Assembly: GCF_008035925.1 (NCBI RefSeq)
Contig: NZ_CP036264.1
Coordinates: 1,647,409-1,711,408, forward strand
DNA length: 64,000 bases
Direction of reading: 5' to 3'
Source: Stieleria maiorica
GTDB taxonomy: Bacteria; Planctomycetota; Planctomycetia; Pirellulales; Pirellulaceae
Shown: one piece after another, positions 7,325 through 15,370 of the stretch
Layout of the letters: each line of letters starts with the position of its first letter
Position numbering within the stretch: position 1 is the first letter of the stretch
Notes under the pieces: model-generated
Databases searched by the model: none
What the model saw: only the letters and a program-made list of their open reading frames with translations
Told to the model about the DNA's origin: nothing
Program-made: the position numbers and the translations under genes

Positions 7325-9517
7325 ATGACCGTCGTTTCTTGTCCCCGCTGTGGCCAGCTCGCTCGTTTGCCGGCCGCTGTACTGCCCGCTGACAGTTCGG
7401 TTCAGTGTCCGTCGTGTCGCCAGACAGTGGCTGCCGAACGCTGGCTGGAGCAGCTTCCACCGCTGGCGACCGTGTTGCGCTCCGACGGGACTGTCGTCAA
7501 TGTGACAGGGCTGGAGAATTCCGTTCACAGTGACCCTGTCGCAGCCAGTGACCCTGTCGCAGCCAGTGACCCAGTCGCAGCCAGTGACCCAGCACTTGCC
7601 GAGGCCCAGACGCCGTTGGTGGACGGCGAACCAGCGATCGGAGCCGCGGAAGTCGATCCGGAGGCTGAGGCGGATCCTGACGTCGAGATCGATTTGGATG
7701 CCGAAATCGAATTCGACGAATCGCCGTCGCATTCTGGGATCTCCCAGGTCGGCATCGGCGAGGATGCGTTCGCGGTCGAACAGACGCGAAAGTCACCTTC
7801 GTTGGACCCGACCGAGCTTCCCTGCGAGTCGCCCGAAGCTTGGGAGCCGCAGGATCCGATCTCCGACGCCGATGTCTTTGGTGATCATGACGAAGAGGAG
7901 TTCAATGCGACCGATGAGTTCGGCGATCAAGCGGCGGCTAGGAAGGTTCCTCTGGTCGACGACGACCGATCGTATTACGAGCGTCACCAGTGGGGGCGTC
8001 GGCAGCGAGATTCGATCCGGTTGTTGAAGATTGCTTCGCCGACGCTGATCGCGTTGCCGATCATTGCTGCGATCCTGTACGTTTCGGGGTTCAACTTCGG
8101 GCTGGGGATATTGGGCCGGTCTGACGAGAAAGTCGCCTCGGCGTCACAATCGACTGTCAATAAGAATCAGCGATCGCCCGAAAAAACCTCGCCTGCCGTG
8201 CGTCCTCCGGTCGGTCGCGTGCTCGTCGATTCCGGTTCGAATGGCGACGACGAACCGGCCAGCGCGGCGCCAGGCGGCCGGCGGGAGCCTGACGAAACGG
8301 GCGATCAGGACAGTGATCCGATGACTCCCCAGGACATCGTCGCCGGTCTGTTTGATCCCGACCGCGATGTGGACGACCAGTCGGAACACGGCGATATGGG
8401 CATCGATCAAATGCTTGAGGACCTGAAGCAAACCGGCGAGGCGCTCGCCGAACAGTCTGACGCCGAGTCCGATCAGCCCTCGGCATTGACTATCGCGATG
8501 CGAGCGAAGCAACAGTGGGAGGAACGCAACCGTCAACCGCCACAAGATTCGCGCGAGCGAGAAGCGGCGCTGCTCAACAGTGCAACGCTCTCTTTCCCAC
8601 AGGAACCGCCATCGGCGGATGCCATTTTGCAGACGAGCGCCGAATCGGTCATCCAGCCGACGGACTCCGAGCCCGCATTCGTTCCACCCGAGTCCGGTGT
8701 TGCCGAGTTGAGTGTTTCCGGTCCCGATGCTGCCGAATCGGAGCGCCCAAAAAACAACCTTCCAACGCCCGAAATAGCGGCAGATCATGCGCCCGAGTCG
8801 CCGCCGTTCTCAGCCCCTGAACGCAGCGTCCCTGAACCCGTTGTCCCTGAACCCGTTGTCCCTGAAACGGATACCCCCGATGCTGATGTTCCCCAAGTGG
8901 ATACGCCCGCGCCTGAAGTCGCCGCGCCTGAGGTTGCCGAGTCTGAGGTTGCCGAGTCTGCGGTTGCCGAGTCTGCGGTTGCGGAATCGGAGACCCATCA
9001 ACCGACTGTCGATGAACCCGACCGTGCCGAACGCGCGGCCTCACGAGGCGACACCCCCGAGTTGATCAGCGGGTGTGAGCGGGCGGACGCGTTGATCGGG
9101 CGCTTGCAGTCCGGTCGATCGGCAGCCGAGTCGACGCGTGACGACGTTGTGGCGCGATTGCGTGCCTATCGAGCCGTCGCCCAGATCGGCAGCTCGGAAC
9201 TCGCCGGGGAGAGCCCGTGTGTGACGCGGTTGCTGGGTTCGTTGGCCTCGTCAGCGGCGCTTGAACAACTCGAACCGTTGTGCGGTGAATGGATCGACTG
9301 GGGGCGACGGCAAACCGACGGGATGTTATTGATCGGAAAGCTGAAAACGGGGGACAAGACAACGTATTTTGAACTCAGCGATGGGACTCGATTGGACGTC
9401 CAATTGCCCACCGAACTCGACCTGCCCATCGGATCGCGATGTGCAGCGATCGGTAAAATCATTTCAACCGAAGATGTACCGCTGATCCGGCTTGTCGCAG
9501 GTGTCGTGGTACCTTAG
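7325..9517 (+). CDS. Zinc-ribbon membrane protein with low-complexity repeat regions
   Basis: About 730 residues. The ATG at 7325 was chosen because the protein then opens with a zinc ribbon: CPRCG at residues 6-10 and CPSCR about 20 residues later. The in-frame reading further upstream runs through a family B repeat. After an acidic region comes a predicted transmembrane helix (LIALPIIAAILYVSGF), a long Pro/Glu/Ser-rich disordered part, and a folded C-terminal domain from about residue 570 (ISGCERADALIGRLQ to the end). Tandem repeats are visible: an 18-bp unit giving DPVAAS, a PEPVV repeat, and a 15-bp unit giving VAESE/VAESA. Membrane-spanning zinc-ribbon proteins of this layout recur in planctomycetes; the function is unknown. 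Confidence 0.75.
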   Translation: MTVVSCPRCGQLARLPAAVLPADSSVQCPSCRQTVAAERWLEQLPPLATVLRSDGTVVNVTGLENSVHSDPVAASDPVAASDPVAASDPALAEAQTPLVDGEPAIGAAEVDPEAEADPDVEIDLDAEIEFDESPSHSGISQVGIGEDAFAVEQTRKSPSLDPTELPCESPEAWEPQDPISDADVFGDHDEEEFNATDEFGDQAAARKVPLVDDDRSYYERHQWGRRQRDSIRLLKIASPTLIALPIIAAILYVSGFNFGLGILGRSDEKVASASQSTVNKNQRSPEKTSPAVRPPVGRVLVDSGSNGDDEPASAAPGGRREPDETGDQDSDPMTPQDIVAGLFDPDRDVDDQSEHGDMGIDQMLEDLKQTGEALAEQSDAESDQPSALTIAMRAKQQWEERNRQPPQDSREREAALLNSATLSFPQEPPSADAILQTSAESVIQPTDSEPAFVPPESGVAELSVSGPDAAESERPKNNLPTPEIAADHAPESPPFSAPERSVPEPVVPEPVVPETDTPDADVPQVDTPAPEVAAPEVAESEVAESAVAESAVAESETHQPTVDEPDRAERAASRGDTPELISGCERADALIGRLQSGRSAAESTRDDVVARLRAYRAVAQIGSSELAGESPCVTRLLGSLASSAALEQLEPLCGEWIDWGRRQTDGMLLIGKLKTGDKTTYFELSDGTRLDVQLPTELDLPIGSRCAAIGKIISTEDVPLIRLVAGVVVP
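7530..7583 (+). repeat. In-frame 18-bp tandem repeat (3 copies)
   Basis: Three nearly identical 18-bp units (GTGACCCTGTCGCAGCCA and a one-base variant) encode repeated DPVAAS within the zinc-ribbon membrane protein. A partial fourth unit follows. The unit length keeps the frame, so copy number could change without disrupting the gene. Confidence 0.85.
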
Positions 9518-9540
9518 ACCACTTCACCGCACGCCGACCG

Positions 9541-10623
9541 ATGACCCACCCGAAGCATCTTTCTGTCCCAGATAGCCCCGTCGCGGATGACGCTGCCGCG
9601 GATAACGTCGCCCCAGAAAACGGCGGCAACGCAACGGTGCCAGTGGCCGTCGAATCCGGATCGCTGTTGGGGACGTTGACATACGGACTGTCGCTGCCCG
9701 AGCGTACGGCGCGGAGCGCGTCGGCGGTGGTCGGCGGATTGGTCAACGAGACGGCCGGTTGGTTGATCCCGGCCGCGTTCCGTTCCTCCAAGACCTATTC
9801 GGCGTTCGTCCAGCAAGCACTCGACATGATGATTCACGACGTCGGCGGCGTCGAAAACCCCAACGCCGCCGCCGCGGATGCCGAGGAAGCCCAGTTGGCG
9901 CAGAAAGCCGTCGGTGGGCTGCTGGACCTGGCCGGCGCGGCGACCCTGCACCTGTCCCCGATCACGGTCCTGGCCGTCTTCAACGACGTCGCCTACGGAT
10001 CGAGCCACTACCTGAAACGGCTCAGTGAAGAACTCAAGCGAGAGGGGATCATTGATGAAACCTCCAGCATCGATCACGTCTCCGACCTGGTCGATGCGCT
10101 CGAAAAAACCGGCGCGAGAGCCTCGACGGCAGCCAACGCACCGCCGATGAGTGTGGAGGCGATGACAGAAACGATCTCGCAGCTCACCCGCGAGATTCAG
10201 AATGTGGACCCGCGAAAGTTGATTCCGCAAAGCGAGATCAAACGGATTTGGAACGAAATGGAAGACGCCGCCGGCAAAGCGCATGTCGGCATCTGGGACG
10301 TCAGCACGACCATGACGATGTTCGCCATCGATCGGCTTTCGCTTTCCACCCGCGGCGCTTTGTCGACCGTTCGCGTCGCCGGAAGTTTGGTCGACGAGCA
10401 TTTCTTTTCCCACTACGGCGACGCGCTGACCGCGATCAGTGAAAAAGGATTCTACGAAACTCTTTCCGCTTCATCCGAACCCTACCTGGAAGCCGCCTGG
10501 CACAACTTCGATTCCACCCGGGAAACCTGGACCGAAGCGCTGATCACCGGCCGGATGCCCAAAAAGGTCTGGACGCGGTTTGCCGAGTGGTTCAGGAACC
10601 GCCGCAATCGCCCCGCCTCCTGA
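9541..10623 (+). CDS. Conserved-looking hypothetical protein
   Basis: 360 residues, not recognised. It starts only 23 bp after the preceding stop, so co-transcription is likely. The N-terminal 40 residues are Ala/Asp-rich and probably disordered; the rest is predicted mostly helical, with amphipathic or weakly hydrophobic stretches (GLLDLAGAATLHLSPITVLAVF, and MTMFAIDRLSLSTRG). No signal peptide is seen. The C-terminus is basic (FAEWFRNRRNRPAS). It could be a peripheral membrane protein, but there is no direct evidence. Confidence 0.65.
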   Translation: MTHPKHLSVPDSPVADDAAADNVAPENGGNATVPVAVESGSLLGTLTYGLSLPERTARSASAVVGGLVNETAGWLIPAAFRSSKTYSAFVQQALDMMIHDVGGVENPNAAAADAEEAQLAQKAVGGLLDLAGAATLHLSPITVLAVFNDVAYGSSHYLKRLSEELKREGIIDETSSIDHVSDLVDALEKTGARASTAANAPPMSVEAMTETISQLTREIQNVDPRKLIPQSEIKRIWNEMEDAAGKAHVGIWDVSTTMTMFAIDRLSLSTRGALSTVRVAGSLVDEHFFSHYGDALTAISEKGFYETLSASSEPYLEAAWHNFDSTRETWTEALITGRMPKKVWTRFAEWFRNRRNRPAS

Positions 10624-10647
10624 CTGCACTGCGTTTCCGGTCAACCG

Positions 10648-10709
10648 CAGCTACCTTCGCCAGAAGGTGGTGCCGTCGTGTCGTCCACGCTCTGGCGAGC
10701 GTCGCTACC
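10648..10709 (-). repeat. Dispersed palindromic repeat, family D copy 1
   Basis: About 62 bp, with arms GCTACCTTCGCCAGAAGGTGG and, on the complementary strand, GTAGCGACGCTCGCCAGAGC. It is an inverted-orientation relative of the copies at 40880-40944 and 61188-61252. The rest of the 10624-10902 gap holds a run of degenerate cattctgcc-type repeats at about 10738-10795 and no gene. Confidence 0.75.
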
Positions 10710-10902
10710 CTCATCGTGCCGCAGTCCCCGCCGCTCCCCCATCATTCTGCCCCGAATCATTCTGCCTCCCATTGTTTTGCCCCCGCCTTATTGCCTCGGC
10801 CGTTTGTCCTCCCGCCGGCCACGCCCCAATCACCCAGAACCCGGCATGTTAAACTGACGTCCGTCGTGACCATTCGCCCAGCGCGCCCCAAGAGTTCCAG
10901 CC

Positions 10903-11868
10903 ATGCCCGCGTTCACCGTCTCACGAACCATCCCGGTCCACTCTGATCCCGAAACCGTGTTTGCCAAGCTGACCGATTTTGCGACCTGGAAAACGTGGTC
11001 CCCATGGTTGCTGGCCGACGAAAACGCGACGTTCACGCTCAACGGCGACCCGACGGCGGTCGGCGGCGGTTACAGCTGGGACGGTCCGGTGGTGGGAGCC
11101 GGCCAGATGCAGCATCGGGAGCTCAACCCGCCCTCGTCGGTCCAATCGATCGGCACGATGCACGCCGACTTGCGCTTCACTCGCCCTTGGAAATCCGAAT
11201 CCAAGGTGGATTTCGAAGTCAAAAAAAGCCGCGATGAAGACGGTCGGGAAGTGACGCTGGTTCGCTGGGACATGACCGGCAAGCTGCCGTTCTTCTTGTT
11301 CTGGATGAAATCGATGATGGTGTCGCTGATGAACATGGATTTCGACCGCGGCTTGCGGATGTTCAAGGAGATGGTCGAAACGGGCAGCGTCGCGTCAACG
11401 ACGACCGTCAATGGGATCGAAGAATCGCAGCCCTGCTTCCTGCTGGGGCGGTCGGCCGGCACGACCTTGGCGGACATCGGTCCATCGATGGAAGAAACGA
11501 TCCAGCAGGTTCAATCCAGCCTGTCCCAGGCCGGTGTTGCGAGCGATGGCCGCTGGATGTCCGTCTATGACGACATGAACATCAAAACACAATCGTTATC
11601 GTATTTCAGCGGAATGGCCGTTCCCGAAGGCACGCCGGTGCCGCCCGGTCTGGTCGCCCGATCCATTCCCCGATTTCGTGCGATGCACGTCACCCATACC
11701 GGTCGCTACGACCACATCGGAAACGCGTGGGCGGCGGCGTATCAGAACCTGCGCGCCGGCAAGCACAAGGTCAATCCATCCTTGCCCGGCGTGGAGATTT
11801 ATACCAACAGCCCCGAAGACACTCCGCCAGAGGAGTTGGTGACAGAGGTGTACGTTCCGGTGAAATGA
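10903..11868 (+). CDS. SRPBCC (polyketide cyclase-like) plus GyrI-like effector-binding protein
   Basis: 321 residues, cytoplasmic. The N-terminal half (1-150) looks like a START/SRPBCC lipid- or ligand-binding fold: the opening VSRTIPVHSDPETVFAKLTD, then WKTWSPW and a late GLRMFKEMVE helix. The C-terminal half (about 170-321) resembles the GyrI-like/AraC effector-binding domain (LADIGPSMEETIQQV, RFRAMHVTHTGRYDHIG, ending VTEVYVPVK). This two-domain combination is common in bacteria as a small-molecule binding protein without a DNA-binding part. The ligand cannot be told from sequence. Confidence 0.8.
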   Translation: MPAFTVSRTIPVHSDPETVFAKLTDFATWKTWSPWLLADENATFTLNGDPTAVGGGYSWDGPVVGAGQMQHRELNPPSSVQSIGTMHADLRFTRPWKSESKVDFEVKKSRDEDGREVTLVRWDMTGKLPFFLFWMKSMMVSLMNMDFDRGLRMFKEMVETGSVASTTTVNGIEESQPCFLLGRSAGTTLADIGPSMEETIQQVQSSLSQAGVASDGRWMSVYDDMNIKTQSLSYFSGMAVPEGTPVPPGLVARSIPRFRAMHVTHTGRYDHIGNAWAAAYQNLRAGKHKVNPSLPGVEIYTNSPEDTPPEELVTEVYVPVK

Positions 11869-11880
11869 CACCCCACCCGA

Positions 11881-12120
11881 TCATTTGGACGGGTTCATGT
11901 CTTTGAGCGATTTGCCCAAGCGTTTCCGCGAGGCGGCGGTTGTTTTGCGGCGTGGCGTGGTGGTCGTCGTCGCCGATTCATTGCCCAGCAACGCCGCGAG
12001 GGTCGGTTGGACTTCCTGGTCCGTCTCGGGCAGACCGATTTGCTCGACCGCGTCGCTGACGCCCAGCACGACCGACTGACGCACGCCATCGCGAAGCCAC
12101 TGAAAGAAATTCATATTCAT
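11881..12120 (-). CDS. Small conserved-looking protein
   Basis: 79 residues. It opens with MNFFQWLRDGVRQSVVLGVSDAVE-type sequence, which recalls a small family seen in other planctomycetes (from memory, unverified). The second half is Thr/Arg/Lys-rich and probably disordered. An alternative start lies at 12114, two codons in. No ribosome-binding site is obvious. It is convergent with the SRPBCC gene, 12 bp apart. Function unknown. Confidence 0.6.
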   Translation of the reverse strand: MNMNFFQWLRDGVRQSVVLGVSDAVEQIGLPETDQEVQPTLAALLGNESATTTTTPRRKTTAASRKRLGKSLKDMNPSK

Positions 12121-12260
12121 ATTGTCGAATCCGTTCTTGATCGGAAAAGGGGGAACGCTGCCGGGGCGACACGATCGCTACATCGGCATCGCATCACGCC
12201 CGTCTTGACTCTCTTGTCTGCCTTCTAAGATTCCGACACTTTCGACGTCCAGACTGATTT

Positions 12261-13259
12261 CTAGATCGATGCTTCATCGAGCGGCGGGTCGACCCACTCG
12301 AAATCCGCGAAAGGCAAGACTTCCACGCTGTCCTGGCGGATTTTCGCGCGGACGCCGATCATCCGTGGCAGCGTTTCATCGGTCGCCACCGCGGCTCGGA
12401 TCGCATCGATGCCGCAGACAAAAAACGCCGTGCTGCACGCTTCAGCATCGGTGGCATTGCTGGCAATGGCCGTCAATGACAGCAAGTCTCCGGCCGGGAA
12501 ACCGCTGCGGGGATCGATCACGTGGCCATAACGTCGGCCGCGATGGTGAAAGAACTGTTTTCCTGAACCGCTGGTCGAAAGCGCCTCGTTGTGCAATCGG
12601 ATGCCGGCCAACCGCAGCTTGGGTTTGGTCGGGTGCGAGATGCCCACGGCCCAGCCCTGACTGCCGGAGTCCTGACTGCCGGAGTCCTGACTGCCGTCGG
12701 CGATCTGATCCCCGCGCGCGATCACGCTGCTGCCGCCGCCGTGAATCAGAAAATTGCTCAGCCCCCGCGCCGTCAGGGTGTCGGCCAACTCGTCCAGCGC
12801 GAACCCTTTGCCGATCGCCCCCAGGTTGATCTCCATGCCCGGCAATTCGAAGGCGACCGAGCGGCGATCGTCGTCGAGTATGACGTGGCGGTAGCCCACC
12901 TTGGCGGCGGCGTCGCGGACTTCCGCGGTCGTCGGTTTTCGCCCGCGGCGCTGGGTGAAGCCCCAGACGCGAACCAGCGGCCCGGCGGTCACGTCAAACG
13001 CACCGGCCGTCTTTTCACTCCAGTCCATCGATCGTCGCAACAGGCGATACGTGTGCTCGGAGACCGGGACCGGATGATCGCTCGCCGCGGCGTTGATCCG
13101 CGAGATTTCGCTGTCGTCCTGGTAAACCGTCAAATCGGCCTCGATTCCGTCCAGCAACTCCAGGGCTTCGAGCGCCGGTTCGACCAGGTGCGCGTCCGAT
13201 TTCGCCAGAATCACGGAGAATTCCGCCGCCATCGCATGGTGAGAGATTGTCGTCAGCAT
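12261..13259 (-). CDS. apbE: FAD:protein FMN transferase (ApbE family)
   Basis: 332 residues. ApbE enzymes use FAD to attach FMN covalently to Ser/Thr of partner proteins. Family signatures are present: HAMAAEFSV near the N-terminus, INLGAIGKGFALDEL, the glycine-rich FLIHGGGSSVIARG, ALSTSG, HVIDPRSG and the ATDAEACSTAFFV metal-site segment. The start at 13259 fits the family N-terminus; upstream in-frame sequence is not conserved-looking. There is no signal peptide or lipobox, unlike exported ApbE lipoproteins, so this copy looks cytoplasmic. A 15-bp tandem repeat (12656-12700) inserts an SQDSG repeat in a surface loop. No obvious flavinylation partner is nearby. Confidence 0.9.
   Translation of the reverse strand: MLTTISHHAMAAEFSVILAKSDAHLVEPALEALELLDGIEADLTVYQDDSEISRINAAASDHPVPVSEHTYRLLRRSMDWSEKTAGAFDVTAGPLVRVWGFTQRRGRKPTTAEVRDAAAKVGYRHVILDDDRRSVAFELPGMEINLGAIGKGFALDELADTLTARGLSNFLIHGGGSSVIARGDQIADGSQDSGSQDSGSQGWAVGISHPTKPKLRLAGIRLHNEALSTSGSGKQFFHHRGRRYGHVIDPRSGFPAGDLLSLTAIASNATDAEACSTAFFVCGIDAIRAAVATDETLPRMIGVRAKIRQDSVEVLPFADFEWVDPPLDEASI
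12656..12700 (-). repeat. In-frame 15-bp tandem repeat inside apbE (3 copies)
   Basis: Two identical 15-bp units (CCTGACTGCCGGAGT on the plus strand) and a third diverged unit, encoding the repeated residues SQDSG. It keeps the reading frame. Confidence 0.85.
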
Positions 13260-13506
13260 CGTTGCATCAGTGTCCCGTTGAGTTGGGGGGGCGGAGGTTG
13301 GCCGCCAAAGTGGTAGCAGGATAGGGCCGTCGCAACCCGATCGGAATCGAAAAACACCGCGGCAAAACACCCGAACCCCGGCTGCGGATTGAATCTCTAT
13401 TATTTCCGGCCGGAGAAAGCAAAACGATGGGTTGCCAAGATTTGATCTATCCCACACAATCTCGCCTCAAGAAAGACCCACCGAGTCACCGAAAAACGGT
13501 GGGTAC

Positions 13507-13595
13507 GGAGCGGTGGCTGAGTGGTCGAAAGCGCCGGTTTGCTAAATCGGTGAACGGGTCAAACCGTTCCGCAGGTTCAAATCCTGTCCGCTCCG
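13507..13595 (+). tRNA. tRNA-Ser (GCU)
   Basis: An 89-nt cloverleaf. The acceptor stem GGAGCGG pairs with CCGCTCC at the 3' end, the discriminator is G, and CCA is not encoded. The anticodon loop reads TTGCTAA with anticodon GCT. The long variable arm (GAACGGGTCAAACCGTTC) is typical of tRNA-Ser. The T-arm is GCAGGTTCAAATCCTGT. Confidence 0.95.
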
Positions 13596-13600
13596 CTTGA

Positions 13601-13621
13601 GAGCCTCACTTCATGAGGCTC
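13601..13621 (+). terminator. Hairpin after tRNA-Ser, possible terminator
   Basis: GAGCCTCA and TGAGGCTC form a perfect 8-bp stem with a 5-nt loop just downstream of tRNA-Ser. There is no T-run after it on the plus strand, so it may act as an attenuating or processing hairpin rather than a classic terminator. Confidence 0.4.
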
Positions 13622-13706
13622 CAAAAAAATGTTTCGTTGGCCGTTAAATCCATTGGCGGTTGTGCGGTCAACGAGGAAGACGCGGGCTACACCCCCACGT
13701 CGCGAT

Positions 13707-13779
13707 GAGAGTGTAGCTCAGTCGGTAGAGCATTCGACTTTTAATCGAATGGTCCTGGGTTCAAGTCCCAGCACTCTCA
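13707..13779 (+). tRNA. tRNA-Lys (UUU)
   Basis: A 73-nt cloverleaf. The acceptor stem GAGAGTG pairs with CACTCTC and the discriminator is A. The D-arm is GCTCAGTCGGTAGAGC, the anticodon stem is TTCGA/TCGAA with loop CTTTTAA (anticodon TTT), and the T-arm is CTGGGTTCAAGTCCCAG. Confidence 0.96.
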
Positions 13780-13808
13780 CTCATTTTCTACTGCAGCTTG
13801 GTTTTCGA

Positions 13809-13874
13809 GTAGTGGACGAGGCGACGAGTCCATTCGGATCGCAAGCTGCGAGGACTCCTCGCGTCCTCCACTAC
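13809..13874. repeat. Dispersed palindromic repeat, family A copy 2
   Basis: 66 bp, directly downstream of tRNA-Lys. It has the same arms as copy 1 (GTAGTGGACGAGGCGACGAG at the left end) with a diverged centre; the right arm reads GTCCTCCACTAC, one base different from copy 1. It begins about 30 bp after the tRNA. Confidence 0.85.
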
Positions 13875-13894
13875 GGCTTTGTCGCCCCTGCGGC

Positions 13895-15253
13895 TCAGCC
13901 CAGCAGCACCGCCATCGCGCTGCCGTCGGTGGTGTGCGACAAGCACAGCACGTAAGGCGATTTCAGTGGTTCGGGGGCTTCGGCGAATGTGATCCCCGGA
14001 TGCGTGCCGCCGTGACGTGTTGGCGGGATCGTCTTTTTGGCCAGCGACAATGCTCCGGTCGCCAGCTCGATCACGCCCGATGCCGCACCGGTATGCCCCA
14101 GTGCCGCGGACACCGCAACCACCGGGCAAGTCACTCCGGATTCGGCCAGCGCGGTCGCCTCACCGGCATCGACTTGCCGGTCACCGATCGCATGGCTGAC
14201 GACCAGACCGATCTGGTCAGATGTCAATCCGGACTGCTGCAGTACCGCCTGGATCGCCATTTGAATCGCGGTGGAAGCCTGTCGCGAATGGGGTGTGTTC
14301 GGCTCCGGTTCTCGGTAGCCGCTGCGAATCGCAGCGGTGGGGCTGAACCGCGACGCCGCCGCCAGCACGGTGGCCAAGATGTTGGCCCCACGTTGCTCGG
14401 CGTGCCGGCGGGTTTCCACGACCAGCGATCCCGCACCTTCGCCTCCGACCACGCCGGGGGCATCGGGATCGTGCGGGCGCGACAGGTCTTCGATCGGCAG
14501 ATCGCCTCGCTCGGGGACCGGCAAATCGCGGTGGTACAGCATCCGTGTGGACCCGATCCGCGTTCCCGTGGCACCGACCAGGACAACGTCGGCGATGCCA
14601 CGATTCAAATACGATTCGGCCTCCAGCAGGGCCGCCGGGCCGGAAACATCACCCAAGACCAGCGAATTGTTGGGGCCTTGAGAATTGATCGAAATCCCGA
14701 CTTGGCAGGCCGGCATGTTGGGCAGGTACTTCAACATCCACAGCGGCATCACCTCGCGCTGGGCCGATACTCCGAAGCGTTCCGGATGAAACTGTCCCGA
14801 TTCGTCGATGCAGCCGCGCATCGCGTCGGCCAGTTCATCGGGCGGGTTGAAGAAAATCTCGCTCCCGAAGACCGCACCGAGCCGCTCTGGGGGGACGGCG
14901 CCGGAGTCGGATGCCGGGATGGAATCGGCCAGCCCCGCGTGCTCGATGGCCAATTGGGCCGAAGCGAACGCGGTTTGGATTTCGCGGCACATCACCTTGA
15001 GTGCCTTGCGCGGCTTGACGTATTGCTTGGCTTGGAAATCGATGATCGGGGCGCCGATCCAGACCCCGTCGATCGTTTCGTCCGGGGCCGGCTTCGCTTC
15101 GCCGTCGGTTCGGTCGGCCAGCGATCGGACCGCGGTTCGCCCTTCCAGCAGAGCGTCGAAGTAATCCTGTTGTCCGATCCCGATCGCGCTGACGATTCCA
15201 ACCCCGGTGATCACGACGGTTTCGCGTGGCATAGCAGACGACGGGTGTGGCAT
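13895..15253 (-). CDS. Beta-ketoacyl synthase-like protein lacking the catalytic cysteine
   Basis: 452 residues of FabF/KAS thiolase-fold sequence: the opening ETVVITGVGIVSAIG, NMPACQVGISINSQGPNNS, GGEGAGSLVVE, the first catalytic-His region VVSHAIGDRQVDAGEA and the second LGHTGAASG. In register with FabF, the active-site Cys position (GPSYSISTACA in FabF) is Asp, in LVLGDVSG; its codon is at 14648-14650, residue about 202. The Lys that precedes the second His is also absent. Both His positions are kept. This resembles chain-length-factor-type or decarboxylase-like subunits rather than a condensing enzyme. A start at 15232 is also possible. It lies upstream of no obvious KAS partner, so its pathway is unknown. 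Confidence 0.8.
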   Translation of the reverse strand: MPHPSSAMPRETVVITGVGIVSAIGIGQQDYFDALLEGRTAVRSLADRTDGEAKPAPDETIDGVWIGAPIIDFQAKQYVKPRKALKVMCREIQTAFASAQLAIEHAGLADSIPASDSGAVPPERLGAVFGSEIFFNPPDELADAMRGCIDESGQFHPERFGVSAQREVMPLWMLKYLPNMPACQVGISINSQGPNNSLVLGDVSGPAALLEAESYLNRGIADVVLVGATGTRIGSTRMLYHRDLPVPERGDLPIEDLSRPHDPDAPGVVGGEGAGSLVVETRRHAEQRGANILATVLAAASRFSPTAAIRSGYREPEPNTPHSRQASTAIQMAIQAVLQQSGLTSDQIGLVVSHAIGDRQVDAGEATALAESGVTCPVVAVSAALGHTGAASGVIELATGALSLAKKTIPPTRHGGTHPGITFAEAPEPLKSPYVLCLSHTTDGSAMAVLLG

Positions 15254-15370
15254 CGAGGAGAAGTGGGCAGAAGGGACAAATCGAGCCGCGAGTATGATTT
15301 GTCGTCGACGCGATGGCTAGACGTGGGGCGAATTCGCTCGCCCCCGCGTGGACGATCGGACCGTGACGCG

